Shown here: in pieces, positions 8,769 to 16,953 of the stretch | Numbering within the stretch: the stretch's first letter is position 1 | Layout of the letters: each line of letters begins with the position of its first letter | From: Candidatus Cryptobacteroides caccocaballi | Lineage (GTDB): Bacteria; Bacteroidota; Bacteroidia; Bacteroidales; UBA932 | Direction: 5' to 3' | Length of the DNA: 52,219 nucleotides | NCBI GenBank assembly: GCA_018064725.1 | Contig: JAGHUQ010000127.1 | Coordinates: 1 to 52,219 of the forward strand | Position numbers and translations under genes: made by a program | The notes under the pieces: model-generated | The model's input: only the letters and a program-made list of their open reading frames with translations | Told to the model about the DNA's origin: nothing | The model's database searches: none

Positions 8769-9617
8769 TTAAAAACCATAGTGTGCAAGGAAACGCTCGT
8801 GGAATTGGTCGAAGCGTCCCTTCATGTTCCTTTCTATCAGCAGAGCCTTCAGCATCGCATATGGGTAGAGAAGTTCGTTCGCCTGTTCTGTGCTGAGCTT
8901 CCCTTCGAAGTATTCGTTCACGAAGAAGTCCCAGAATCGGCTGGCAGTCGCTGCACTCATATGGAAGAATTCCTGGATGAATGATTCTTCGTTCAGGATA
9001 CAGCAGACGTAGGTCATTCCAAGGTCGAAATACGGATGTCCAGTCGCGAATTCCCCGAGATCGATGAAATATGACTTTCCGTCCATGAGGAGCAGATTGC
9101 CGTACTGCAGGTCTCCGTGTATAGCGGTATCCGTGTCAGGAGTCGTGAGAATCAGGTTCTTGAAGAAATCCTTCTGCTTGTCTGACCAATAGGTGTTCTC
9201 TGCCAGCATCTTGAGGTACTGATCCTTTACGGAAGGGAAGTCCTCTGTCTTGAGGTGGGTGGAGTGGAGCTCCCTGCACATCTGTGCGAACATTCGTGCG
9301 TATTTCTCGACCTCTTCCGGATGGTTGCCCACCGCGCGTGCGTACGAGATCTTGTTCGTCAGTCGCTTGAACTTGATGCCGTATCGACCGTTTCCGTCAG
9401 TGATGAAGGTTCCCGGTTCCGGTGATGGGATTCCTGCCTCAAACACCTTCTTCGCCACTTCAAGCTCGAAGTAGATCAGGTCGATGTCCATGGTCTCGTT
9501 GTAAATCTTGACCATCAGATCGGGATTGCTGCGGTGGTTGTAGCTTTCGCCGTTGGCACCTTCTCCTGAGCGTTCGTAGTCGTTGAGGTCAATGAGTTCT
9601 GCGTCGTAATGGATCAT
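8769..9617 (-). CDS. Aminoglycoside-phosphotransferase-like kinase
   Basis: The 282-residue protein has the protein-kinase-like fold of the APH/choline-kinase group. Visible motifs are a possible ATP-binding lysine in M-V-K-I-Y (K37), the catalytic loop I-H-G-D-L-Q-Y-G-N (H167, D169, N174) and the metal-binding I-D-L-G-E-F (D186). Length and motifs resemble a family of putative phosphotransferases found in gut bacteria rather than true aminoglycoside resistance enzymes. It is the first gene of a minus-strand operon with the alarmone hydrolase and synthetase. Substrate is unknown; resistance should not be assumed. Confidence 0.75.
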   Translation of the reverse strand: MIHYDAELIDLNDYERSGEGANGESYNHRSNPDLMVKIYNETMDIDLIYFELEVAKKVFEAGIPSPEPGTFITDGNGRYGIKFKRLTNKISYARAVGNHPEEVEKYARMFAQMCRELHSTHLKTEDFPSVKDQYLKMLAENTYWSDKQKDFFKNLILTTPDTDTAIHGDLQYGNLLLMDGKSYFIDLGEFATGHPYFDLGMTYVCCILNEESFIQEFFHMSAATASRFWDFFVNEYFEGKLSTEQANELLYPYAMLKALLIERNMKGRFDQFHERFLAHYGF

Positions 9618-9679
9618 GTCTCTGTCTGATTGCTGTCAATCAGTAAATATAGAGATAATTGAACTCATTAGCAAGTCCA

Positions 9680-11122
9680 TTAAGCCTTCCATCTTCCGAA
9701 TGCAAGGAGGATTGGTATGATCTCGAGACGTCCAAGCAGCATCAAAGCCATGCTGGAGCACTTCTGAAGTACAGGGAAGTCTGCGTAGTTGCCGACTGAA
9801 CCGACATCTCCGAACCCAGGTCCGACATTGCCCATGCATGCTATGGCGGCAGATGAAGCCGTGACGATGTCAAGACCGCCGAGGATGTTTATGAATGTGC
9901 CGAGAAAGAGAATCCCTACATATAGAATGATGAAGGTGTTGACACTGCGTATCATCGATTCACTTACCCAGCTGCCGTTCATCCTTATGCTGGAGACGAC
10001 GTTGGGGCGCCTGACGCGGAAGATCTCCCTCTTGCAGTTCTTGGATACCATGATCAGCCTGTCTACCTTGATCCCACCAGCGGTTGAACCTGAACATCCG
10101 CAAATGAGCGAGCAGACAATCAATATGATTTTCCCGAGGTTTGGCCAGAGGTTGGTGTCTGCTGTCGCAAAGCCTGTCGTGGTAGTGAGCGAGGCGACCT
10201 GGAAGGCTGCCGGACGCAGTGCAGACAGGAAACTATCATAGCTTCCGCTGTGCCAGAGGTTGACCGTGAGTGCGAGGGTTGCGCTTGCCATCATCAGAAG
10301 ATATATGCCGCTGACCTCGAATTTGGCCCATTTCCTGTCCCTGGTGAAGAGAAGTGAATATATCTGGATGAAACTGATGCCGGAAATGACCATGAATACG
10401 ATGAGTATTGCTTCGGATGCAGCACTGTCGTATGCCGCGATGCTGGCATTCTTGATACAGAATCCGCAGGTGCTGCAGGTTGACATTGCGTTCGTCACTG
10501 CATCGAACCAACCCATGCCGGTGAATCGGAGGGAGACCGTGCAGAGCATCGTGAGGGCTGTGTATATGATGAGCATCATATAGACTACGTTCTTGCCTCT
10601 GCGGGTGGTCTGGTCTGTAGCTATGCTTGAAATCTCTGAACCTGAAAGTGCGGACCTGTCATCGTGGCTCTTTGATACGAAAAGCGAGAAGACCGCTACG
10701 ATTCCGATTCCGCCTATCCATGAGGTCGCCATTCTCCAGAACAGCAGACCGGCCGGCACTGCTTCGATGTCGTTGAGTATTGATGCTCCTGTGGTAGTGA
10801 ATCCGGACACGCTTTCGAACAGTGAATTTACTACTGTGAATTCCTTACCGAAACAGAGGTAGGGAAGCATTCCGAATATGCACGCGGCGAGCCATGAGAA
10901 TACGACGACGTGGTATCCTTCGGCTTTTGACATGTGATTTCCCGTGTGGGTGAAGATGAGAGGGTAGCTGCCGACGATGAATGTGATGAATGCCGAATAC
11001 AGCAGCGGTATCAGACTTTCCTTATCGTGCATCATGATTGCGGCTATTGCTGATGCGAGCATCAGCGTTGCCACCATCACTAGCGTCAGCCCGACATATC
11101 TGAATATGATTTTGGTTCTCAT
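9680..11122 (-). CDS. trkH: TrkH-family potassium uptake membrane subunit
   Basis: The protein has 480 residues when started at ATG 11122; the open frame extends further upstream only because it runs through the divergent promoter region. It is a K+ translocation channel of the inner membrane. All four selectivity-filter loops can be seen: T-T-T-G-A-S, C-S-T-C-G-F, T-T-T-G-F-A and C-S-G-S-T-A-G-G-I-K. TrkH normally works with the NAD-binding TrkA ring; no trkA gene is in this window. The chosen start is supported by a -7 box (TACTTTTG, minus strand, 11148-11155) just upstream. It is transcribed divergently from the LysR gene. Confidence 0.93.
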   Translation of the reverse strand: MRTKIIFRYVGLTLVMVATLMLASAIAAIMMHDKESLIPLLYSAFITFIVGSYPLIFTHTGNHMSKAEGYHVVVFSWLAACIFGMLPYLCFGKEFTVVNSLFESVSGFTTTGASILNDIEAVPAGLLFWRMATSWIGGIGIVAVFSLFVSKSHDDRSALSGSEISSIATDQTTRRGKNVVYMMLIIYTALTMLCTVSLRFTGMGWFDAVTNAMSTCSTCGFCIKNASIAAYDSAASEAILIVFMVISGISFIQIYSLLFTRDRKWAKFEVSGIYLLMMASATLALTVNLWHSGSYDSFLSALRPAAFQVASLTTTTGFATADTNLWPNLGKIILIVCSLICGCSGSTAGGIKVDRLIMVSKNCKREIFRVRRPNVVSSIRMNGSWVSESMIRSVNTFIILYVGILFLGTFINILGGLDIVTASSAAIACMGNVGPGFGDVGSVGNYADFPVLQKCSSMALMLLGRLEIIPILLAFGRWKA

Positions 11123-11147
11123 TCTTTCTTTTTTCGTTTGACGGGTA

Positions 11148-11155
11148 CAAAAGTA
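11148..11155 (-). promoter_or_regulatory. -7 box for trkH
   Basis: On the minus strand TACTTTTG matches TAnnTTTG, with a TTG about 20 bases upstream as a -33 element. It fixes the trkH start at 11122. Confidence 0.6.
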
Positions 11156-11190
11156 TGGCGGCAAATTGCATTTATCAATCCAATTATGTT

Positions 11191-11198
11191 TATCTTTG
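11191..11198 (+). promoter_or_regulatory. -7 box for the LysR-type regulator
   Basis: TATCTTTG matches TAnnTTTG and lies 20 bases before ATG 11219, which rules out the longer open frame beginning at 11138. Confidence 0.6.
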
Positions 11199-11218
11199 TA
11201 TTTATAAAATCTATTGAA

Positions 11219-12145
11219 ATGACTATCCAACAGCTCGAATATATCACTGCTGTAAATGAATATCAGCACTTTGGCAAGGCCGCAGATGCGTGCGGAGTCA
11301 CCCAGCCGACGCTAAGTCTCATGATAAAGAAATTGGAAGAAGAACTGGATGTGCAGATTTTTGACCGCGATTCCCATCCTGTAAGACCGACTGAAATAGG
11401 TATGAAGATACTTGAGAAGGCAAGTGTAATCCTATATGGGACTCGACAGCTGGTTGAAGTGACGAAATCCGAGAAGGAACTCGCGTCCGGCAATCTGAGC
11501 ATTGCAATGATCTCTACCGTGTCTCCTGTGCTTACTCCGGGTATGTTCTCATATATCGGCAAGAAGTATCATTCAATCCGCCTTCAGATACAGGAGCTGC
11601 CTTCTGATTCCATAATCAAGAAGCTCAAGAGGGCAGAGATTGACATGGGAATCATGGTGTCTCCGGTCAATTCACCGGAACTTCTTGAGATCCCTCTGTT
11701 CCACGAGAGGTTCCTTGCATATGTTTCTCCTGACAACAAGCTCTACCAGAAGGAGGAGCTTACCTCGACGAAGTTGCTGGACCATCCGATCTGGATCATG
11801 AAGGACGGTATTCGGCAGTTCGACCGTTCCATGCTTGCTCCTGGGGAACGATTCGTATACGATAAGATGTATGAGGGCGGCAGGGCCGGAACCCTTATCT
11901 ACATCGTCAACGCCATGGGCGGTCTTACCATTGTGCCGGAGTTGCATAAGGGTCTTATCCTGCTGAGTATGCAGAAGCACCTTCGACCGATAGTCAACCC
12001 TGTCCTCGGCAGGAAGATTTCTCTTGTAATACGAAAGGACTACATCCATGAGAAGATGCTGAACATCGTTGTGGATGCTGTAAGGTCCGTCATACCTGCA
12101 GAGAATCTTGAGGAAATGATACGTAACGGACACATTAAGATCTAG
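11219..12145 (+). CDS. LysR-family regulator, OxyR-like but without the redox cysteines
   Basis: This 308-residue regulator has an N-terminal winged HTH (T-I-Q-Q-L-E-Y-I, then G-V-T-Q-P-T-L-S) and a type 2 periplasmic-binding-fold sensor domain. The HTH and overall length resemble Bacteroidetes OxyR. However, where OxyR has the peroxidatic Cys after the ...L-x-E-G-H motif, this protein reads W-I-M-K-D-G-I-R-Q-F, and the only cysteine in the chain is C25 in the HTH. It therefore cannot sense peroxide by an OxyR disulfide and may bind a ligand instead. It is divergent from trkH and followed 3 bases later by an Smr gene. Class is certain; the signal is unknown. Confidence 0.85.
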   Translation: MTIQQLEYITAVNEYQHFGKAADACGVTQPTLSLMIKKLEEELDVQIFDRDSHPVRPTEIGMKILEKASVILYGTRQLVEVTKSEKELASGNLSIAMISTVSPVLTPGMFSYIGKKYHSIRLQIQELPSDSIIKKLKRAEIDMGIMVSPVNSPELLEIPLFHERFLAYVSPDNKLYQKEELTSTKLLDHPIWIMKDGIRQFDRSMLAPGERFVYDKMYEGGRAGTLIYIVNAMGGLTIVPELHKGLILLSMQKHLRPIVNPVLGRKISLVIRKDYIHEKMLNIVVDAVRSVIPAENLEEMIRNGHIKI

Positions 12146-12148
12146 GCT

Positions 12149-12772
12149 ATGGGAAGCATGAAGGATTTCCGGGAGCTGAAGGGGCTTAGGAAAGAATTGG
12201 AAAAGGAGACAAGGGTCGTTGCCCCTGTAGTCGAGAAGAAGAAAGTCAAGGTCGCTGCGCCAATGCCGCAGAAGTCAGGGCTGCGTCCGGGATGTACTGT
12301 TACCTTGATGGATTCTAATGATAGGGGAATACTCCGCCATGTCCATAAGGATCATGTCGACATCGAGATAGACGGGCTCATCTTCACCGCGGGCTTGAAT
12401 GACTTCATCGTCAATGACCCGAATGAAGATAGGGAACTGATGCGCCGTGCCGGCTCTGCAAAGCCCGTTAAGGAGAAGCCGAAGAAAGCTGTCGCTGCTG
12501 TCCCGAGCGAGATCACACTTGATCTCCATATCGAGCGCATACCAGGAGGTTTCGATGCTCCCAAGGGCTTCGAACTACCTTTTCAGATGGAATATTTCAG
12601 GAGGATAATCCGCCAGAACCTCAAGTACAGAGGCATCAGGATAATCGTGGTTCATGGAGTAGGGGACGGAATACTGCGTGATGCAGTCAGAAAGGAGATA
12701 GACGAAGTCTTCGCTGTGTCGTGCACCTGGAGTCCTGGTACCGCAGGGGTAACGGTCGTTACCGTAAGGTAG
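12149..12772 (+). CDS. Smr-domain protein (DUF2027-like)
   Basis: This 207-residue protein has a charged, alanine-rich N-terminus, a small beta domain (about 45-95, with R-P-G-C-T-V-T-L) and a C-terminal Smr domain (about 125-207). The Smr signature is present: L-D-L-H-I at the start and H-G-V-G-D-G-I-L-R-D-A-V later, the pattern of the nicking-endonuclease domain of MutS2. Bacteroidetes have a DUF2027/Smr family of which this appears to be a shorter member. It overlaps functionally with nothing nearby, but sits 3 bases after the LysR gene and is probably co-transcribed. Nucleic-acid binding or cleavage is expected; the biological role is unknown. Confidence 0.8.
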   Translation: MGSMKDFRELKGLRKELEKETRVVAPVVEKKKVKVAAPMPQKSGLRPGCTVTLMDSNDRGILRHVHKDHVDIEIDGLIFTAGLNDFIVNDPNEDRELMRRAGSAKPVKEKPKKAVAAVPSEITLDLHIERIPGGFDAPKGFELPFQMEYFRRIIRQNLKYRGIRIIVVHGVGDGILRDAVRKEIDEVFAVSCTWSPGTAGVTVVTVR

Positions 12773-12794
12773 GACTACCGGCTGAGTATGACTC

Positions 12795-13022
12795 TTACAT
12801 TGAGCAGCCTCTGCTCTTTGGCATTTCGCCGGCGACTACTTCTCCGGCGTGCTGCTCACTGAATTCCCGGTTGATGTCTGCGAGTTCCTTCAGTCCGTAG
12901 ACATAGTCATCGTAGATATCTGAAAGGTCGACACCTTCGCAGTCTATGTCTCCTCCGAGGCATTCCTTGACTATCTGTGACCTTTCCTCGAAGGTCGTAT
13001 CCTTGATGAGTAAACTTTTCAT
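12795..13022 (-). CDS. Small acidic Cys-containing protein of unknown function
   Basis: The protein has 75 residues when started at ATG 13022. It begins M-K-S-L-L-I-K-D-T-T, contains two cysteines in the middle (G-D-I-D-C-E-G) plus another earlier (K-E-C-L-G-G), and ends K-S-R-G-C-S-M. It is acidic, has no signal peptide or membrane segment, and looks like a family of short cytoplasmic proteins in gut anaerobes with a glycine/cysteine tail; I do not know its function. A -7 box on the minus strand at 13042-13049 supports the start and shows it is expressed on its own, divergently from the OhrR-type gene. Confidence 0.65.
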   Translation of the reverse strand: MKSLLIKDTTFEERSQIVKECLGGDIDCEGVDLSDIYDDYVYGLKELADINREFSEQHAGEVVAGEMPKSRGCSM

Positions 13023-13041
13023 GTTTTTCTGATTTTCTTTC

Positions 13042-13049
13042 CAAATATA
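13042..13049 (-). promoter_or_regulatory. -7 box for the 75-residue protein
   Basis: On the minus strand TATATTTG lies 20 bases before ATG 13022. Confidence 0.6.
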
Positions 13050-13071
13050 GTACATCTTATGTTTTTTTGTC

Positions 13072-13079
13072 TATATTTG
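13072..13079 (+). promoter_or_regulatory. -7 box for the OhrR/MarR gene
   Basis: TATATTTG matches TAnnTTTG and precedes ATG 13124 by 44 bases. It lies 22 bases from the divergent -7 box, so one repressor could cover both promoters. Confidence 0.6.
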
Positions 13080-13123
13080 CAGCATAAAATAAAATTGCAC
13101 ACAATATAAATCTTATATCTCTA

Positions 13124-13534
13124 ATGGATCCTCTCAAGCTTGAAAACCAGCTCTGCTTCCCGCTGTATGTAGCGGCGAAGGAGATTGTACGCAAGTACAG
13201 GCCTTTCCTTGATCCGCTTGGCCTCACATATACGCAATATATTGCGATGATGGTGTTCTGGGAACATAAGAGCGTGACGGTCGGAAGACTTGGCGATCTT
13301 CTCTGCCTTGACAGCGGAACCCTCACTCCCATGTTGAAGAAGATGGAAGCCGCAGGATTGGTGAAGCGCTGCCGCGGCTCCAAGGACGAGAGGGTAGTGA
13401 CCGTCACCATCACCGAGAAGGGAGAGGCTCTGAGGGAAAAGGCGCAGGATGTGCCGACAAAGATGGCCGGATGCGTGTCTCTTACCCAGGAGGAAGCCGT
13501 TCAACTCCTTGCCTTATTGAAGAAACTCAATTAA
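13124..13534 (+). CDS. MarR-family regulator, OhrR-like
   Basis: This 136-residue winged-helix repressor has the OhrR hallmark near its N-terminus: L-E-N-Q-L-C-F, with the Cys at position 10 matching the organic-peroxide-sensing cysteine of OhrR. Further family features are F-L-D-P-L-G-L-T-Y-T-Q-Y and the recognition-helix and wing region D-S-G-T-L-T-P-M-L then K-D-E-R-V-V. OhrR normally represses the peroxidase gene ohr; no ohr is present here, and the genes directly downstream (a 64-residue protein and an SDR-type protein) are the likely co-transcribed unit. A sensor of organic hydroperoxides or hypochlorite is the expected role. Confidence 0.85.
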   Translation: MDPLKLENQLCFPLYVAAKEIVRKYRPFLDPLGLTYTQYIAMMVFWEHKSVTVGRLGDLLCLDSGTLTPMLKKMEAAGLVKRCRGSKDERVVTVTITEKGEALREKAQDVPTKMAGCVSLTQEEAVQLLALLKKLN

Positions 13535-13544
13535 CTATCATACT

Positions 13545-13739
13545 ATGGAAAACAAGAAAACCTATCCATGCGAGACCTGCCCTATGAGGGCTAAGCATGA
13601 CAAGAATCCGAAGTCTCTTGCAGGTAAATTCTGGCGCTGGCACATCAACTTCTGCCCAGGTTGGAAGGCATATTTCACCTCACGCTCCGAGGAGGAGAAG
13701 GCTGCGCTCCGCGAGAAGTACAACTTCCATAAGTACTAA
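13545..13739 (+). CDS. Small conserved-looking protein with a CxxC pair
   Basis: This 64-residue protein begins M-E-N-K-K-T-Y-P-C-E-T-C-P-M-R and has a third Cys in N-F-C-P-G-W near the middle, together with many Trp, Lys and Phe residues. The C-terminus is K-Y-N-F-H-K-Y. The Cys pattern plus His could bind a metal, but that is inference. No signal peptide or membrane segment is seen. It lies 10 bases after the OhrR-like gene and 4 bases before the SDR-type gene, so it is part of that operon. Function unknown. Confidence 0.75.
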   Translation: MENKKTYPCETCPMRAKHDKNPKSLAGKFWRWHINFCPGWKAYFTSRSEEEKAALREKYNFHKY

Positions 13740-13743
13740 GCCG

Positions 13744-14385
13744 ATGAAGGCGATTCTTACCGGTGCCACCGGATATGTCGGTGAAGGTGTACTGCTTGCC
13801 ATGCTGGATGACATAAGGATAGAGAAGGTACTGTCTGTCGGCAGGCGCCCATGTGGTCATGCCCATGACAAGCTTGAGGAATTGATCGTGCCTGATCTTA
13901 TGGACATAAAGGCCGGTGATCCTCGTCTTGAGGGATATGACGTTTGCTTTTTCGCTGCCGGAATCACTTCCGTCGGTACTCCGAAGGATGCGTATGACAA
14001 GATTTCATTTGAAATACCCACTTACTTCGCGAGCATTCTGCCCGACAAGGATAGGATGACCTTCATCTATGTCTCGGGTGCAGGTACAAGCGAGAAAGGT
14101 TCTCAGCACTGGCAGAAGGTGAAGAGTGCGACGGAGAAACTCATTCTCCGCATGGGATTCAAGCATGCTTTCGGATGGAGGCCTATGCTCATGCTACCTT
14201 ATCCAGGACAGACCAACAGGCAGCTCAAGTCCCAGAGGATGGCGATGATGATGTATCCTGTCGTCCGCCTGCTGAGAAACTACAACAGCATGACGGAGAT
14301 GTGCAGGGCAATCATCCGTGTCACCCAGGAGGGTTACAGGAAGAATTACATCAACCCATCAGATATCATCAGGCTCGCGCGCTGA
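13744..14385 (+). CDS. NAD(P)-binding epimerase/SDR-like protein
   Basis: The protein has 213 residues from ATG 13744; the longer open frame starting at 13597 would overlap the whole preceding gene and is rejected. The N-terminus is an atypical-SDR Rossmann motif, T-G-A-T-G-Y-V-G-E-G, followed by C-F-F-A-A-G at the end of the fourth strand and Y-V-S-G-A-G-T in the active-site strand. There is no clear YxxxK pair, as in many NAD(P)-binding regulators or redox sensors of this fold. Size is short for an epimerase. It is the last gene of the OhrR operon, which suggests a role in redox or electrophile stress. Confidence 0.75.
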   Translation: MKAILTGATGYVGEGVLLAMLDDIRIEKVLSVGRRPCGHAHDKLEELIVPDLMDIKAGDPRLEGYDVCFFAAGITSVGTPKDAYDKISFEIPTYFASILPDKDRMTFIYVSGAGTSEKGSQHWQKVKSATEKLILRMGFKHAFGWRPMLMLPYPGQTNRQLKSQRMAMMMYPVVRLLRNYNSMTEMCRAIIRVTQEGYRKNYINPSDIIRLAR

Positions 14386-14387
14386 GC

Positions 14388-15002
14388 TTAGTCGTCCATC
14401 CGCGATGCGATGATCTTGCGCAGTTCCGTTTCGTACTGCTTGGCATTCTGGAAGACTATTCCTTCCATTCCTACACGGCGACCGCCCTCGATATTGACGA
14501 GGCGGTCGTCTGTGAATATGCATTCCTCTGGCTTGAGACCGTATCTGTCGAAAAGTATCCTGTAGATTTCGGGTTCTGGCTTGACTACCTTCTCCTCTGA
14601 GGATATCACGCGTCCGTCGAGAAGCTTGAAGATGTCGTACTGGGCCATAGTAAGATGCACCTTGCTGCACCAGTTCGTAAGTCCGTAAAGCTTGTATCCC
14701 TCGGCCTTGAGCCTTGTGAGAAGTTCCCTCATACCCTCTGTTTCATGCTTGACGATGTCAGGGTAGTTTTCCTTGAACATCATCATCTCCGGCAGGAACT
14801 CAGGATTCTCTTTCAGCACTTCGCCCATGATATCGTCTATAGGCTGTTCCTCGCGGTCCATTCTCTCCTGGAATTCCGGAGTGTTGAACACCTTCGCGAA
14901 GGCCATGCATCTTTCCATGTCCGGAATATGACGCTTGAAGAATTCTTCAAAGCTGTAGTCGACCAGCACCATGCCGAAGTCGAATATGAGATTCTTGATC
15001 AT
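14388..15002 (-). CDS. HAD-superfamily hydrolase
   Basis: The 204-residue protein starts at ATG 15002; an in-frame ATG at 15047 would overlap the upstream glycosyltransferase. It has the HAD-IA motif I at its N-terminus, F-D-F-G-M-V-L-V-D, with the nucleophilic Asp at position 8, motif II in G-L-T-N-W, and motif III/IV in K-P-E-P-E-I-Y and F-T-D-D-R. A helical cap lies between motifs I and II. It resembles small sugar- or haloacid-type phosphatases. It is the last of eight packed minus-strand genes, after a GT2 gene, so a sugar phosphate or pathway intermediate is a plausible substrate. Confidence 0.85.
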   Translation of the reverse strand: MIKNLIFDFGMVLVDYSFEEFFKRHIPDMERCMAFAKVFNTPEFQERMDREEQPIDDIMGEVLKENPEFLPEMMMFKENYPDIVKHETEGMRELLTRLKAEGYKLYGLTNWCSKVHLTMAQYDIFKLLDGRVISSEEKVVKPEPEIYRILFDRYGLKPEECIFTDDRLVNIEGGRRVGMEGIVFQNAKQYETELRKIIASRMDD

Positions 15003-15007
15003 CTTTC

Positions 15008-15856
15008 TTATGCTTTTTCTTTTACTTTCTTGATTATCCGCAGGCATCTCTGCTCCTGCTTGGAGATGTCACTGTCAAAACGGTTCCCGAAGAATGTCCT
15101 GAAGTCTTTCATCGCCTCGAGCATCCTGTTCATCTCCTTTATCGCAAATTCAGGATTGTTCCTGACATTGGACATATATCCGCCGGAGAGAACCCTGTAG
15201 CATGACATCTCGTCCTGAACGATTCTTCCGTTTCCATGTATGAGGCAGGTAAGCATGACTCCGAGGTCTCCGTACGGCAGATTGCGCAGAAGGCTGCTCT
15301 TCAGCTCTTCTTTCTTACGTACCATCGACGAACGGAAGAAGAAGGAACTCGTCTGGAACGTTCCATGTCCCTTTCCGAATTTCATTCGCATCAGCTGCTC
15401 CAGCGTGACCTCATTCCGCCTGAACCTGAAATACTTCGGAATGGTGGCCATTATCCTGCTTCCGTCTGCCTTCACTTTCCTGACTCTTCCAAAGCATATC
15501 GTACACTCAGGATGTGATTCCAGCTGGTCATACTGTTTCTGAAGTTTCAGCGGATCCGTCCAGAAATCATCACCTTCGCACAGCGCGATGTAATCGGCCT
15601 CTTTCTCGTACGGCTCGGTGTAGATGCTCATAGACTTTCCCTGAGAATAGTGATTCTCGCTCAGATATATTCCCTTTATGATATCTGGATATCTATTCTC
15701 ATATTCCCGGATGATGTCAGCGGTACCGTCAGTACTGCAGTCATCGATCACCAGTACAAGGAAAGGAAAATCTGTCTTCTGCATCACGAAACCACTGAGA
15801 GCCTGTCCGATGTATTTCTCATGGTTATATGTATGGCATTTTACCAGTACCTTCAT
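15008..15856 (-). CDS. GT2-family glycosyltransferase
   Basis: This 282-residue cytoplasmic enzyme belongs to the GT-A fold GT2 family. The start M-K-V-L-V-K overlaps the end of the aminotransferase gene by 4 bases, which fixes it. Visible motifs are V-I-D-D-C-S-T-D-G-T (nucleotide-sugar binding) and C-E-G-D-D-F-W-T (metal-binding DxD region). The rest resembles transferases that add single sugars during surface glycan synthesis. Donor and acceptor are unknown. It lies within the tightly coupled operon with a DegT aminotransferase and a WbqC protein, consistent with building an amino-sugar-containing glycoconjugate. Confidence 0.88.
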   Translation of the reverse strand: MKVLVKCHTYNHEKYIGQALSGFVMQKTDFPFLVLVIDDCSTDGTADIIREYENRYPDIIKGIYLSENHYSQGKSMSIYTEPYEKEADYIALCEGDDFWTDPLKLQKQYDQLESHPECTICFGRVRKVKADGSRIMATIPKYFRFRRNEVTLEQLMRMKFGKGHGTFQTSSFFFRSSMVRKKEELKSSLLRNLPYGDLGVMLTCLIHGNGRIVQDEMSCYRVLSGGYMSNVRNNPEFAIKEMNRMLEAMKDFRTFFGNRFDSDISKQEQRCLRIIKKVKEKA

Positions 15857-16953
15857 GGCTTTATCTGCTTTATTACGGTTTCCATGTCCATATCCGTGAG
15901 CTTGTGGTGAATAGGAAGACATATTACGGACTCTGCCAGGCTGTGAGCGACAGGCAGATTTCCGCAGGCCGCAGAAGGAAGAGTCGAATAAGGTTCGAAC
16001 TCAGTGATCAGCGGGTAGAAATAGCGCCTTCCATACACTCCTGCAGCCTTCATCTTCTCATAGAGCTGATCTCGTGACATCCTGTAGCTGTCTTCGACGT
16101 AGATGGGAAAGTAGGAATAATTGCTCTTTACTCCTTTCTGCTCTTCCGGTATTCTGATTCCATCTATTCCCGCAAGAGCCTCCCTGTAGTGCATAGCGAC
16201 CCGACGTCGATTCTCTATGGCCTCCTCGACCTTGCGAAGGGCGACAAGTCCATAGGCGGCGCGCATCTCGTCCATCTTTGAATTGATGCCCACTGCAGAC
16301 ACCGTAACCTCGTCCTCGATACCGAAATTGCGCATGAGGTCTGCCTTTTTCTTCATCTCCTCACCGTTGGTGACCAGAGCTCCGCCTTCGATCGTATTGA
16401 ATACCTTGGTCGCATGGAAGGAGAGTGTCGACACGTCACCTTCGGTCAATATGCTGCGACCATCCTTTTCGACTCCGAAAGCGTGCGCAGCGTCATAGAT
16501 GACCTTCAGGTGGTGTCTTTCGGCGATTTCTGCTATCCTGGCAGTGTCACATGGGGTTCCATACACATGCACGGCGAGGATTGCCGTGGTATTCGGGGTA
16601 ATTGCCTGCTCGATCTTATCCGGATCGATGCAGCCGGTAGACGGATCGACGTCCACGAATACAGGCTTGAGCCCGCTCCACCAGATGGCATGTGATGTTG
16701 CAATGAAGGTGTAGGGCGTGGTTATGACCTCTCCCGTGACTCCCGACATACGTATAGCAGCGAGCAGCGGCAGGGTACCGTTTGCGTAGAGGCTGATATA
16801 TGGAACCTTCAGGTAGTCAGCCAGCTCTTGTTCCAGCCTCTCGTGCAGGGGACCGCAATTGGTGATCATCTCACTCTGCCAGACTTCCTTGAGAAGACCA
16901 TGGAGCTCGTCAAGGTCAGGCAGAAGGGGAGTGGTTACTTTTATCATACTCAT
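15853..16953 (-). CDS. DegT/DnrJ/EryC1/StrS-family PLP aminotransferase
   Basis: This 366-residue enzyme is a sugar aminotransferase-type PLP protein (fold type I). The PLP lysine is in S-F-H-A-T-K (K183) and the ring-binding Asp in Y-D-A-A-H-A-F-G (D154). The C-terminal half shows G-I-N-S-K-M-D-E, typical of the family. Members convert nucleotide-keto-sugars to amino sugars, or act in secondary metabolism. It overlaps both neighbours by 4 bases (WbqC upstream, GT2 downstream), so translation is coupled. The keto-sugar supplying enzymes (dehydratase, epimerase) are not in the window. Confidence 0.92.
   Translation of the reverse strand: MSMIKVTTPLLPDLDELHGLLKEVWQSEMITNCGPLHERLEQELADYLKVPYISLYANGTLPLLAAIRMSGVTGEVITTPYTFIATSHAIWWSGLKPVFVDVDPSTGCIDPDKIEQAITPNTTAILAVHVYGTPCDTARIAEIAERHHLKVIYDAAHAFGVEKDGRSILTEGDVSTLSFHATKVFNTIEGGALVTNGEEMKKKADLMRNFGIEDEVTVSAVGINSKMDEMRAAYGLVALRKVEEAIENRRRVAMHYREALAGIDGIRIPEEQKGVKSNYSYFPIYVEDSYRMSRDQLYEKMKAAGVYGRRYFYPLITEFEPYSTLPSAACGNLPVAHSLAESVICLPIHHKLTDMDMETVIKQIKP

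Noticed and set aside
8769..9617. Antibiotic resistance kinase
   Set aside because: The APH-like fold is present, but the context with alarmone genes and the divergence of motif spacing do not support an aminoglycoside substrate.
9680..11269. 529-residue version of TrkH
   Set aside because: The extra 49 N-terminal residues run through the divergent promoter region and are unlike TrkH; the start at 11122 fits a -7 box.
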